A stretch of DNA of 64,000 nt from positions 1 to 64,000 of the forward strand of contig JAKFFA010000036.1 of assembly GCA_036675455.1 (NCBI GenBank). Direction: 5' to 3'. Positions 54,086 through 62,569 of this stretch are shown one piece after another (the first letter of the stretch is position 1; every line of letters begins with the position of its first letter). Both the position numbers and the translations under genes were made by a program. This stretch comes from Pseudogemmatithrix sp036675455 (GTDB lineage: Bacteria; Gemmatimonadota; Gemmatimonadetes; Gemmatimonadales; Gemmatimonadaceae). The notes beneath the pieces are model-generated. The model was not told where the DNA came from and did not search any database. It saw nothing but the letters and a program-made list of their open reading frames with translations.

Positions 54086-55183
54086 CTACGGTGTCGGAAG
54101 AATGGTCAGTCCGCCGGGCGCCATATCCACGACCGCGCTCGCATGGCCGGCCATGTCGCGCACGAACACCGTGAACGTCGGCGTGCCGACCCAACCCGGC
54201 TGGACCACGAGCGGCAGGCTCCATCGCGCCACTGGCACGTCCGCGGCGGACCGTACGGAATCGATCACGTTCGCGGGCGCACCGAGGGTATAGACGAGCC
54301 AGCCCAGCTGGTTGTTGTCCGTTGCGGCCACGGCGACATCAATCACGTCGCCCACGGAATACTGCGCTTCGATCGCCCTGTTCTCGGTGATGACGGGCGC
54401 ATGCAGGTCGACGATCTGCATCGTTCCCGGTGCGGCCAAGACTGTGGCTTGTAAACCGCCGTCTTCAGCGAACGCCTTGATGGTGAATGGCACGCCGAGG
54501 CGCGCGCCCAGCGGCACGACGACATCGACCGTGCGCACGACGTCGAGCGCCATGTGGTCCGCGAAACGGAGAACCGTCTCCCACGCCTCGTCCAGCAAGA
54601 GCCCCGTCGTCCAGAGCCCGAACGGACTCATCGCGCGATAGGTGACGCGAATTGTATCGCCTGGCTCCACGTCGCCCACGACCGAGGGAGGATCGGCGGA
54701 CACGACCGGTGCGGCGACACCGCCTACCGGCAGCTTCGGGCCGCAGGAGAAGCGGACGCCCGCCGTGCGCACTCCGGTCTCGCCCACGACGGCATAGCGG
54801 AAGTGCGCCTCGGCGTCGAACGGCGCGCGGCCTGAGAACGTCCAGGCGGAGAGCTTGTTGTCGGTGGCGGAGATGGAGTCGGCGGACCACGAGGCGCGTG
54901 TGGTAATCGGCCCGATGCGCAGTGAATCGACGGCCACCGAGCGGTCGCCGCCGGCAAACCAGTAGAAGGTGGCCCCCTGCCATACCGCCGTGCCGCTGCC
55001 CGTGACCACGGCCTCGAAGTCGACCCCGCAACTGATCATGGGGCCGTCGGGAAGGTCAAAACTCTGCGCGGCGTAGACCTGCGCGACGCCGAGCGTCAGC
55101 GCAAACGGTGCCGGCGGGGCCGACGGTTCGCTGCATGCCAGCGCGACGAAGAGAACGGCGCCAAGCGGGGCGGATGTGCGCAA
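54086..55183 (-). CDS. Lipoprotein of unknown function
   Basis: The 365-residue protein has a short signal with lipobox F-V-A-L-A-C (residues 12-17), then all-beta domains resembling Ig-like or invasin-like folds (VSADPPSVVGDVEPGDTIRVTYRAMSPFG; APVITENRAIEAQYSVGDVIDV). I do not recognise a family. It is surface- or periplasm-anchored. The VanZ-like gene ends just upstream, so the two may be co-transcribed. Confidence 0.6.
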   Translation of the reverse strand: MRTSAPLGAVLFVALACSEPSAPPAPFALTLGVAQVYAAQSFDLPDGPMISCGVDFEAVVTGSGTAVWQGATFYWFAGGDRSVAVDSLRIGPITTRASWSADSISATDNKLSAWTFSGRAPFDAEAHFRYAVVGETGVRTAGVRFSCGPKLPVGGVAAPVVSADPPSVVGDVEPGDTIRVTYRAMSPFGLWTTGLLLDEAWETVLRFADHMALDVVRTVDVVVPLGARLGVPFTIKAFAEDGGLQATVLAAPGTMQIVDLHAPVITENRAIEAQYSVGDVIDVAVAATDNNQLGWLVYTLGAPANVIDSVRSAADVPVARWSLPLVVQPGWVGTPTFTVFVRDMAGHASAVVDMAPGGLTILPTP

Positions 55184-55190
55184 CGAATCC

Positions 55191-55643
55191 TCACACGTCC
55201 ATCGGGTGGAATGCGCGGAACTGGTCCCTGAGCCATCGCAGGACTGGGAATACCACTACCCCGCCAACGGCGGTCGCTATCACATCCGTGAAGCCGTCCC
55301 ACCAAAACACGTCCCGAAGGTACGCGGGATCCGGTGAGACGATTTCCTGCACTTTCTCGACTCCCTCCCAGAGCAGGGCGGCCGCCACCGTGACCCAAGC
55401 AGCCGCGCCGAACGGCATCGCGGTTCGGCGCCGTTTGCTCCGCCAGCGCTGCAGTGCCCAATACGCGAGGGCGCTGATGGCCATGCCGGCAAGGAAATGG
55501 CCGGGCAGGTCCACCAGCGGCGCGATGCGGTACAGGTCCCACGTGCGCACGCCCGTCTCATACGCCAGGAACACCACCCACAGCAGCAGCGCCGCGATGA
55601 GCAGTCGCGACCGCACGTTCTTCTCCACGGCCGATGTCGTCAT
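55191..55643 (-). CDS. VanZ-like small membrane protein
   Basis: The protein has 150 residues counted from the ATG at 55643, with about four membrane helices. DLPGHFLAGMAISALAYWAL and DVFWWDGFTDVIATAVGGVVVF match the VanZ-like pattern (H in the second helix, D-x-x-x-D-x-x-x-N/T-x-x-G in the last). VanZ is linked to glycopeptide resistance in some bacteria, but most relatives are of unknown function. The frame can be extended to 55766, but the extra residues are not membrane-like. Confidence 0.65.
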   Translation of the reverse strand: MTTSAVEKNVRSRLLIAALLLWVVFLAYETGVRTWDLYRIAPLVDLPGHFLAGMAISALAYWALQRWRSKRRRTAMPFGAAAWVTVAAALLWEGVEKVQEIVSPDPAYLRDVFWWDGFTDVIATAVGGVVVFPVLRWLRDQFRAFHPMDV

Positions 55644-55816
55644 GACACGAATACCCGACGTCCCAGGGAAATGTGCCTCGCGCGACCTCCCGCCTTGAAG
55701 CGTGCGTTGTGCGACTGACGCGGTCAAGCCACAACGCGAGCGCGCGGCACGGCATCCGGATTGCAAAGGGGCGGGGTACGCAAACGAATACCCGAAACCC
55801 CTGAGGTGCCGAACAC

Positions 55817-57217
55817 ATGCCCAGCCGGACGATCACACGAGCGCTCGCGGCGAGTTGTCTTTGCCTGTGCGTGGCCTCCGCCCCGTCCCCCGCCCAGCGT
55901 CCCGGCACGCTGGACCTCGCCCTGCTGGCTCGCTATGGCCTGCTCGACGGCGAGCTCGACCTCGAGAACTCGCTCGGCATCGGTGCGCGTGTGGGTCTCT
56001 TCATCGCGCCGAACCTCGCCCTCGAGGCCGAGCACTCGATGAACTACAGCACTCCGCGCGGCCCGTCCGATGACGAGGTCCGGCTGCGTCCGCACTACCT
56101 GCGCCTCGCACTGCATCGTCCACTCGGCGAACAATGGCACACCATCTGGGCGCTGGGGTGGGTGCGCGAGCGCGTGGACCCGCCCGGAGCCGGCATCTTT
56201 GCCGATGACGGCTATCATGCGCTGCTCGGTCTGCAGCGCGTCCTCGGTCCGGGGGCGGCGCTGCGCTTCGATGCAACGCTCGACTATCTGCCGAGTCCGA
56301 TCTTCGAGGGGCCGGGCGTGGACATCGAGATGATGAACCTGGGCTTCCAAGCGGGACTCAATTTCCGCATTGGTCGTGAACGCCCCAAGGACACCGATCA
56401 GGATGGCGTCGTCGATGAGCGCGACGCGTGCGCAGGCTCTCCGTTGGGCGAGCCCGTGGACGCGCGTGGCTGCGCGCTGCCGCCGGGCGACTCCGACGGT
56501 GATGGCGTCGCAGATCCGTCGGACCGGTGCGCCGGCACCGCCGCGGGTACACGCGTTGATGCCAGCGGGTGCGCCCTGCCAACGGATCTCGATCGGGATG
56601 GTGTCATGGACGATGTCGACGCATGCGGCGACACGCCCGCAGCCACGCGAGTCGACGCGCGTGGATGTCCCGTGGATGAGGACGGCGACGGCGTGCTCAA
56701 CTCGGCGGACGCGTGCGCCGACACGCCGGCCGGCACCGACGTGGACGGCCGCGGCTGCCCGCTGCCCAAGGACTCGGATGGCGACGGCGTGGTCGACCCC
56801 AATGACGATTGCCCCGATACGGCCGCCGGCACGCGCGCCGATTCGCGCGGGTGCGCAATCATCTTCGAGTCGGGCGAGACCAGTGTCGTGCTGGATGGGG
56901 TCACGTTCGCGTCCGGCCGAGCGACGCTGACGCCTGATGCGCGCACGATCCTGGACCGGGTGGCGGAATCCCTGGTCAACGCGAAGGACGTCTCGGTTGA
57001 AGTGCAGGGCTACACGGACAACACGGGCTCACGCCAGACGAATGTGCGGCTCTCGGGCGAGCGCGCGGACGCGGTGCGCGCCTACCTGATCACGAAGGGT
57101 GTGCCGGCCGAGCGACTGACGGCGCGCGGCTATGGTCCCACGAGTCCGATCCAGCCCAACACCACCGCCGAAGGCCGCGCGCGCAACCGTCGCGTGGAGC
57201 TCAAGAGGTTGCCGTGA
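55817..57217 (+). CDS. OmpA-family protein with thrombospondin type-3 repeats
   Basis: A 466-residue protein. A signal peptide (about 1-26) leads to an eight-stranded-barrel-like N-domain (to about 190). Five tandem TSP3 calcium-binding repeats of 31 to 33 residues follow (about 192-346; pattern D-x-D-x-D-G-V-x-D-x-x-D-x-C...V-D-x-x-G-C). The C-terminal OmpA domain (about 350-466) has VEVQGYTDNTGSRQTNVRLS and GEGRxRNRRVE-like AEGRARNRRVEL, which bind peptidoglycan. The linker repeats span the periplasm. Confidence 0.92.
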   Translation: MPSRTITRALAASCLCLCVASAPSPAQRPGTLDLALLARYGLLDGELDLENSLGIGARVGLFIAPNLALEAEHSMNYSTPRGPSDDEVRLRPHYLRLALHRPLGEQWHTIWALGWVRERVDPPGAGIFADDGYHALLGLQRVLGPGAALRFDATLDYLPSPIFEGPGVDIEMMNLGFQAGLNFRIGRERPKDTDQDGVVDERDACAGSPLGEPVDARGCALPPGDSDGDGVADPSDRCAGTAAGTRVDASGCALPTDLDRDGVMDDVDACGDTPAATRVDARGCPVDEDGDGVLNSADACADTPAGTDVDGRGCPLPKDSDGDGVVDPNDDCPDTAAGTRADSRGCAIIFESGETSVVLDGVTFASGRATLTPDARTILDRVAESLVNAKDVSVEVQGYTDNTGSRQTNVRLSGERADAVRAYLITKGVPAERLTARGYGPTSPIQPNTTAEGRARNRRVELKRLP

Positions 57218-58395
57218 CGTCCGTCGTGATTCGCCCGAGCGAAATCGCACGGGACAGCGCGAGCGTCGACGCGAACCATGCTCTGCGCGCCGGCCGGATC
57301 GGACGCGTGATCCGGCCGTTCGTGGCGGCCGACGTGCCGGGCGTCGGGCAGTTGCATCGCACGGTCTTCCGTGAGGGCGCGGCGGTCCCCGGCCGCACCA
57401 GCGAGGGCTACGAGCGTTGGCTGCGCGAGGTGTTCGTCGATGGGCCGTATCCGGCGGACCGGCTCGATTCCCTCGTCTGCGAAGACCATGGCGAGATCGT
57501 CGGATTCCTCGGCGTGGTGCCGGTGCACATGCGACTCGACGGGCGGCCGCTGCGCGCGGCCTGCTGCACGCAGTTTGCGGTGCATCCCGGGCATCGCGGA
57601 TTGGCCGGCGTGCAGCTCATCCGCCGGCACATGGCGGGGCCGCAGGATCTTTCGTTCAGCGACGAGAGCGAAGAGGGTGCGTTGCGCCTGTGGGAGTGGG
57701 CCGGTGCCTCGCGCATCCCGCTCGCGAGCCTGCATTTCACGCGTCCACTCAGGCCGGGCGCGTTAGTGCTGTCGCTGCTGCGCCAGCGGCCTGCACTGGC
57801 GCGCGTGGCAAGGATTCTCGCGCCCGCAGTCACCTTCGCCGACGCGCTGCTCGAGCGGCTGCCCGGCAGCCAGTTCCGCCGCGCGGAGCCGTCCGCCCGC
57901 GGCGAGGCACTCACGGCCGCGGATATCGAAGCCGAACTGCCGTCGTTCGTCGCGCGCCGCGGACCCAGCGTGAGCTACCCGCCCGGCGAGCGCGCGCTTG
58001 CGTGGCGGCTCGCGCGCGTGAGCAGCTATGCAAAACGAGGCCCGTTGCGCAAGACGATCGTGCGCGGCACACACGGCGAAACGCTGGGCTGGTACATCGC
58101 GTATTTCCCGCGCGGCGGCACCGGGGAGGTGCTGCAAGTGATTGCGACACCGCCGACCATCGAGGCGGTGCTCGCCCGGCTGATCTACGACGCGGGGCGC
58201 GCCGGCGTCGTCGCGTTGAATGGCCGCGTGGACGGAGCGCTGATCCAGGCGTATTCCGACGCGTATTGCGTCTTCTCGATGCGCGGTCCATGGACAATGG
58301 TCCACGCGAGGGACAAGGCCATCGTGGCGCGCTTCCACAGCGGTGAAGCGGTGCTCTCACGACTCGAAGGCGAGTGGTGCGCCAGGTTCGAATGA
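57214..58395 (+). CDS. GNAT-family N-acetyltransferase-like protein
   Basis: A 393-residue protein starting at GTG and overlapping the OmpA stop by four bases. The N-terminal half has a GNAT fold: IRPFVAADVPGVGQLH, GEIVGFLGVVPVHMRLDG and AACCTQFAVHPGHRGLAGVQLIRRHM (acetyl-CoA pyrophosphate loop). The second half (about 230-390) is a second, degenerate GNAT-like domain (YIAYFPRGGTGEVLQVIATPPT). The substrate is unknown. The aroF leader promoter begins three bases after its stop. Confidence 0.75.
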   Translation: MTSVVIRPSEIARDSASVDANHALRAGRIGRVIRPFVAADVPGVGQLHRTVFREGAAVPGRTSEGYERWLREVFVDGPYPADRLDSLVCEDHGEIVGFLGVVPVHMRLDGRPLRAACCTQFAVHPGHRGLAGVQLIRRHMAGPQDLSFSDESEEGALRLWEWAGASRIPLASLHFTRPLRPGALVLSLLRQRPALARVARILAPAVTFADALLERLPGSQFRRAEPSARGEALTAADIEAELPSFVARRGPSVSYPPGERALAWRLARVSSYAKRGPLRKTIVRGTHGETLGWYIAYFPRGGTGEVLQVIATPPTIEAVLARLIYDAGRAGVVALNGRVDGALIQAYSDAYCVFSMRGPWTMVHARDKAIVARFHSGEAVLSRLEGEWCARFE

Positions 58396-58398
58396 CGC

Positions 58399-58427
58399 TT
58401 GACTTGGCGACCGCGCGACCGTAGTGT
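58399..58427 (+). promoter_or_regulatory. Promoter of the aroF leader
   Basis: TTGACT (58399-58404) and TAGTGT (58422-58427) are exactly 17 bases apart, matching sigma-70 at 5/6 and 3/6. Start near 58434 would make the leader-peptide mRNA almost leaderless (ATG at 58436). Confidence 0.5.
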
Positions 58428-58435
58428 GCTTGACG

Positions 58436-58528
58436 ATGCGTTCCGTCACCGCCAATCCGTTTACGTACTTTGGTACGTATTTTACGCCGCCCCGCATGGG
58501 CCACGGCCAACGGATCGCTTGCGACTGA
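58436..58528 (+). CDS. aroF leader peptide, Phe/Tyr-rich
   Basis: A 30-residue open frame, with residues 8-18 reading PFTYFGTYFTP: Phe at 9, 12 and 16 and Tyr at 11 and 15, five aromatic codons in eight. This is the layout of Phe/Tyr attenuator leaders such as pheL and the aroF-tyrA type. A 7-base-pair hairpin (58462-58468 with 58473-58479) lies over these codons. The stop at 58526 is followed by a GC-rich terminator hairpin and then aroF. It is too short for ordinary gene calling and is not conserved protein; its role is inferred from composition and position. Confidence 0.7.
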   Translation: MRSVTANPFTYFGTYFTPPRMGHGQRIACD

Positions 58529-58580
58529 TCGCAATCCCATCCTGACGACCGCGAGGCCCGTGCACAGCACGGGCCTCGCG
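58494..58580 (+). terminator. Attenuator: terminator hairpin and candidate antiterminator before aroF
   Basis: A perfect 13-base-pair stem CGCGAGGCCCGTG (58550-58562) with its complement (58568-58580) and a five-base loop is followed by TCGTT. GCATGGGCC at 58494-58502 can pair with GGCCCGTGC at 58555-58563 over nine bases with one G-U pair, disrupting the terminator. A ribosome stalled at the Phe/Tyr codons (58460-58483) would leave 58494-58502 free. An extra 6-base-pair hairpin (58519-58534) spans the leader stop, and another (58616-58634) lies before the aroF ribosome-binding site. Confidence 0.6.
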
Positions 58581-58651
58581 TCGTTCGGACGAGGGCCGGC
58601 TGGCGCGGACCGCGCGGAAGTGCACACCACTTCCCTTGCTGAGGCTGTACC

Positions 58652-59749
58652 ATGATCATCGTCACCTCCCCCGGCATCGCCGACTCCGCCCTCGACCGGC
58701 TCGTTGAGCACGTCGAACGCGCCGGCATGCAGGCCCACGTCATCCGCGGCGAACAGCGGACCATCATCGGATGCATCGGCGACGACGCGCGGCTCGCGGA
58801 GGCCGGGCTTGTCTCGCTGCCGGGTGTCGAGCGCGTGATGCCCGTGCTCAAGCCGTACAAGCTCGCATCGCGTGAGTTCGCGCTCGGCCCGTCGCGCATC
58901 CACATGGGCGATGCGGCGGGGACGGTCGTCGGTGGCGACGAGATCGTCGTGATCGCCGGTCCGTGTTCGGTGGAAGGGCGCGAGATGCTCACGGAAACGG
59001 CGACGGCCGTGCAGGCCGCCGGCGCGCGGATGCTGCGTGGCGGCGCCTTCAAGCCGCGTTCGTCGCCGTACTCGTTCCAGGGACTCGGACAAGAGGCACT
59101 TGAGCTGCTGGCCGACGTACGCACGCGCACCGGCATGCCGGTGGTGACCGAGGTGCTCGACCCGCGGCAGGTGGAACTCGTGGCGTCGTATGCCGATGTG
59201 CTGCAAGTCGGCGCGCGCAACATGCAGAACTTCGCGCTGCTCTCCGAGGTTGGGCGCGTGCAGCGACCGGTGCTACTCAAGCGCGGACTCTCGGCCACGG
59301 TGGCGGAACTGCTCATGGCCGCCGAATACATCATGGCACAGGGTAACCGCGACGTGATGCTGTGTGAGCGTGGTATTCGCACGTACGAGACGGCAACGCG
59401 CAATACGCTCGATATCGCGGCGATTCCGGTTCTCAAGCGCGAGTCACATCTGCCGGTGATCGTGGACCCGAGTCATGCGGGCGGTCGTGCGGATCTCGTC
59501 GCACCGCTCGCGATGGCGGCCGTGGCGGCAGGGGCCGACGGGCTCATCGTCGAGGTGCACCCAACGCCGGCCACCGCGCGGTCGGATGGCGAGCAGTCGC
59601 TCGTGCCCGCCGATTTCGCCGCGATGATGCGGCAGCTCGCGGCGATCGCGACGGCGTCGGGGCGTACCCTGCGCGGGCCGTCGGATGCAACGGCGGCGGT
59701 GGCTGAAAGTGCTCGCGGAGCAGCGAGCGCAACGCGGGCGGTGGCGTGA
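58652..59749 (+). CDS. aroF: 3-deoxy-7-phosphoheptulonate synthase (DAHP synthase, AroA-beta type)
   Basis: The 365-residue class I enzyme has an N-terminal ferredoxin-like/ACT-like regulatory domain (1-75), as in Thermotoga DAHP synthase, then the barrel with IAGPCSVEG, GGAFKPRSSPYSFQGLG, LKRGLSATVAELLMAAEY and VDPSHAGGRADL (metal His). The N-domain of this type mediates feedback by Tyr or Phe, which fits transcription control by an aromatic attenuator. GAGG precedes the ATG. Chorismate mutase follows with a four-base overlap. Confidence 0.95.
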   Translation: MIIVTSPGIADSALDRLVEHVERAGMQAHVIRGEQRTIIGCIGDDARLAEAGLVSLPGVERVMPVLKPYKLASREFALGPSRIHMGDAAGTVVGGDEIVVIAGPCSVEGREMLTETATAVQAAGARMLRGGAFKPRSSPYSFQGLGQEALELLADVRTRTGMPVVTEVLDPRQVELVASYADVLQVGARNMQNFALLSEVGRVQRPVLLKRGLSATVAELLMAAEYIMAQGNRDVMLCERGIRTYETATRNTLDIAAIPVLKRESHLPVIVDPSHAGGRADLVAPLAMAAVAAGADGLIVEVHPTPATARSDGEQSLVPADFAAMMRQLAAIATASGRTLRGPSDATAAVAESARGAASATRAVA

Positions 59750-60075
59750 GCGACGAACTCTCCGTGCTCCGCGCGCGCATCGAGCAGGTGGATGCCTCAT
59801 TCGTGGCGCTGATCGCTGAACGCCAGCAGCTCGCGCATTCGGTGGGCAGGCATAAGCGCTTGCGCGGGCTGCCGGTGATCGACCCCGCCCGTGAGGCGGC
59901 GGTGATTACGCGCGCCGGAATGTTGGCGCGCGACGCCGGGCTACCCGAGGACCACGTGCGCGCGCTGTTTCGGCAGCTCGTGGCCCTCTCGAGGCGCGCG
60001 CAGTCGTCTAACGATCCAGTGGCTGCACCCAGATGTTCCGGAACCGAACCGGATGCCCGTGGTCCTGCAACTTGA
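59746..60075 (+). CDS. Chorismate mutase (AroQ class)
   Basis: A 109-residue protein starting at GTG overlapping the aroF stop. The AroQ helix pattern is visible: LRARIEQVDASFVALIAERQQLAHSVGRHK, then PVIDPAREAAVI and FRQLVALSRRAQ. The family is usually about 90 residues; the last 20 or so (SSNDPVAAPRC...) are a tail that overlaps the opposing DUF1080 gene by 68 bases. It turns chorismate into prephenate for Phe and Tyr synthesis. A physical or operon link with DAHP synthase is common. Confidence 0.88.
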   Translation: MSDELSVLRARIEQVDASFVALIAERQQLAHSVGRHKRLRGLPVIDPAREAAVITRAGMLARDAGLPEDHVRALFRQLVALSRRAQSSNDPVAAPRCSGTEPDARGPAT

Positions 60076-60763
60076 TGGGCAGCCGGTCTTCATGCGCCTC
60101 ATACGGCGCGCGTACGCGATGTGAGGTCGGCCCCAGCAGCGCCACGTCGTCGTGCACGAGCACGCCGTTGTGCCGCACGGTCATGCGCGCGGGCGAGAGC
60201 AGCTGGCCGGCGGCATCGAATCGCGGGCGGCGGAACTCGATGTCGAACGTCTGCCACTCGCCCGGCGCGCGGCTGACGTTCACGCGCGGCGGGAACTGGC
60301 CGTAGATGGCGCCGGCCTGCCCATCGGCGTACGTCCTGCTCTGATACGAATCGAGCACTTGCACCTCGTACCGACCCATGAGGAACACGCCGCTGTTGCC
60401 GCGGTCCTGGTCTTCGCCGCGCGGCGGGTCGGGCGACGCCCATTCCACGTGCAGCCGCACGTCGCCGAACGACGAGCGCGTCTCGATGTCGCCGCGCGCG
60501 GCCTGCATCGCGCCGCCTTCGATCAAGGTCCACCGCGCCGGCTCTCCGTTCGCCGTGCGCCACTGGTCGAGGTCATCGCCGTCGAACAACACGATTGCGC
60601 CCTCGGGCGGCGGCACCGGCAGCATCTGATCGGCGGGCGCCGCGACCGGCGCCATGGGACGCTCGCGCGAGTGCTGCGGCCAGTCAGGATCCTGCGCCAT
60701 CGCGTTGCCGGGCGCCGAGAAGGCGATGAGCGCGGCCGAAAGCAGAGACAGACGGATGTTCAA
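60008..60763 (-). CDS. DUF1080 (3-keto-disaccharide hydrolase-like) secreted protein
   Basis: The 251-residue protein has a signal peptide (ends near AMAQDP, residue 24). The DUF1080 lectin-like fold shows ILVLFDG-type IVLFDGDDLDQWR, FGDVRLHVEWASPD, GNSGVFLMGRYEVQVLDSY and WQTFDIEFRRPRFD. The family includes 3-keto-glucoside hydrolases in Bacteroides and Planctomycetes relatives. The end overlaps the chorismate mutase gene. Confidence 0.88.
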   Translation of the reverse strand: MNIRLSLLSAALIAFSAPGNAMAQDPDWPQHSRERPMAPVAAPADQMLPVPPPEGAIVLFDGDDLDQWRTANGEPARWTLIEGGAMQAARGDIETRSSFGDVRLHVEWASPDPPRGEDQDRGNSGVFLMGRYEVQVLDSYQSRTYADGQAGAIYGQFPPRVNVSRAPGEWQTFDIEFRRPRFDAAGQLLSPARMTVRHNGVLVHDDVALLGPTSHRVRAPYEAHEDRLPIKLQDHGHPVRFRNIWVQPLDR

Positions 60764-60816
60764 GATCGACGCTCCAGTGGGTGATCATGCGGGGTGCACG
60801 CACGAACGTACGACGG

Positions 60817-61296
60817 TTAGCGCGTCACCGCTGCGGGCGCTCCGCGCACGAAGGCAATGAAATCGACCGTCACCGGCTCCTGCCGCGACTCGCGCAGCGC
60901 GGCGTTCACCTTGCCGCGGTGATACTGGCTGTGCATCGCCACGTGCAGCAGGATCTCGCTCACCGGCGTCACGAAGCCTTGGCCGGCGCTGTTGACGTAG
61001 TGAATCGGCGTCTCGAGCACGGATTCATCGGCGCGCTCGAGGAACCGCGCGTACGACGACGCGATGGACTGCCGAAGCGGGTCAAAGCCCGTGAGTGGGA
61101 GATCCGGCCAGACGGTCGCGATGGCCGGACGCTGCTCGATGCGCGCGAGCCACACCTCCTGGGCGCCCAATACGTGCCCGAACTCGCGCACCGTCACCGT
61201 GGGAGGCTCCACGAGGGAGATCAGGTGTGCCAGCATGCGGTCATCGGCCCATGCCGAGTGGGCAGAGAGCGTTGTCAGATGTCGGAGCAGAGGCAT
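60817..61296 (-). CDS. DinB-family four-helix protein
   Basis: The 159 residues show the DinB/YfiT metal-site pattern: HSAWADDRMLAHLISL (first His region), FGHVLGAQEVWLARIE (second His) and LLHVAMHSQYHRGKV (third and fourth His). DinB proteins are usually thiol-dependent metal enzymes or bacillithiol-transferase-like. No specific substrate is indicated. Confidence 0.85.
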   Translation of the reverse strand: MPLLRHLTTLSAHSAWADDRMLAHLISLVEPPTVTVREFGHVLGAQEVWLARIEQRPAIATVWPDLPLTGFDPLRQSIASSYARFLERADESVLETPIHYVNSAGQGFVTPVSEILLHVAMHSQYHRGKVNAALRESRQEPVTVDFIAFVRGAPAAVTR

Positions 61297-61450
61297 CGAA
61301 ACCCTTGGGAAGTCGGTCAGTCACTCAGTCTGGCACGACGCACGCGCCGACGGAAGCGGGTGCGGGGCGGATGGCGGTAGCTTCGGCGGCGGTACTTCCG
61401 GTGGCCCTGCGGGAGCCGGACCGCGGTCCGCGACACAGGGTATCAAGGGC

Positions 61451-62548
61451 ATGCCCCACCTCTCCCTGTACCAGCCCACGCATCGTAGTGTCCCCGAAAA
61501 ACTGCAGGACCCCATCCGATTCAGGAACTTGGTGAAGGCGCTCGAAAGCCAGCTCCGGAAGACCGCGGATGCGCGCGATGCCGATGACCTGCTCGCTCCC
61601 TTCTACGCGCTCGCCGACGATCATGAGTTCTGGGTCCATTCCGCCGACGGCCTGGCCGTCCTCGCGGCGCCGGGCATCTTCGAGACGCACCGGCTGCAGC
61701 GTACGGTGCCGGAACTCACGATCGTCGCCGACAGCTTCCACACGAAGCCGCTGCTGCGTGTGCTCCAGTCGGCGGATCGGTATCAGATCCTTGGCGTGAG
61801 CCGGCAGGAGATCCACCTCTATGAAGGCAATCGCGACGAGGTGGGCGAGATCCCACTCGCGCCGGGCGTGCCGCGCACGATCACGGACGCGCTGGGCGAC
61901 CAGTTGACCGAGCCGCACCTCACCTTCGGCACGTATGGCACGGGGAAGGTCGGACCGGCGATGCACCATGGCCACGGCTCCAAGAAGGACGAGGTGGACA
62001 TCGACGCCGAGCGATTCTTCCGCGTCATTGATCGCGCGATTCTCGACCATCACTCGAAACCGAGCCGGCTGCCGCTGCTCCTGGCCGCGCTGCCGGAGCA
62101 CCACAATCTGTTTCGCGCGCTGAGCCATAATCCGCAGCTCATGGAGGAGGGCCTCGACTTCAACCCCGCGTCCGTCTCGTTGGACGAGCTGCGCCGGCGC
62201 GCATGGAAGGTCGTTGAGCCGCGCTACCGCGAGCGGTTGGCCCAGTTCATCGATGCATTCAGTGAGGCCAGCGCCAAGCAACGCGGATCGGCCGACATCT
62301 CGGACGTCGCGATGGCCGCACTTGGCGGACGCGTGGACACGTTGCTCGTAGACGCCGATCGCGTCGTGCCGGGGCACTTCGACCGGGAGACAGGAATGGT
62401 CACGTTCGCGGATGGCGACGGGGCGGCCGTGGACGACTTGCTCGACGACATCGCAGAGCTCGTGCTGGGCAACAAGGGCGAAGTCGTGGTCGTGCCCGGC
62501 GACACGATGCCGACAGCGACCGGTCTTGCGGCGATCTACCGCTTCTGA
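61451..62548 (+). CDS. baeRF-type (release-factor-like) ribosome hibernation factor
   Basis: A 365-residue protein. It has RNLVKALESQLRKTADARDADDLLAPF, GLAVLAAPGIFETHRLQRTVPELTIVADSFHTKPLL, YQILGVSRQEIHLYEGNRDEV and HHGHGSKKDEVDIDAERFFRVID, which place it in the bacterial archaeo-eukaryotic release-factor family 3 (AOC03_06830-type). No GGQ is present. The family binds and silences ribosomes under stress. It is 21 bases before the PCMT-Ere gene and probably co-transcribed. A start before 61451 is possible but not supported. Confidence 0.75.
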   Translation: MPHLSLYQPTHRSVPEKLQDPIRFRNLVKALESQLRKTADARDADDLLAPFYALADDHEFWVHSADGLAVLAAPGIFETHRLQRTVPELTIVADSFHTKPLLRVLQSADRYQILGVSRQEIHLYEGNRDEVGEIPLAPGVPRTITDALGDQLTEPHLTFGTYGTGKVGPAMHHGHGSKKDEVDIDAERFFRVIDRAILDHHSKPSRLPLLLAALPEHHNLFRALSHNPQLMEEGLDFNPASVSLDELRRRAWKVVEPRYRERLAQFIDAFSEASAKQRGSADISDVAMAALGGRVDTLLVDADRVVPGHFDRETGMVTFADGDGAAVDDLLDDIAELVLGNKGEVVVVPGDTMPTATGLAAIYRF

Positions 62549-62569
62549 CGACCTGGATATCTCGGCGAC

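Noticed and set aside
56390..56860. A direct-repeat array of about 95-base units resembling CRISPR or a satellite
   Set aside because: The repeats encode thrombospondin type-3 calcium-binding units in frame within the OmpA-family gene; the DNA units are diverged and there are no spacers.
58381..58395. GGTTCGAAT, a T-loop-like sequence suggesting a tRNA
   Set aside because: It lies inside the end of the acetyltransferase gene, and no acceptor or anticodon stem can be formed around it.
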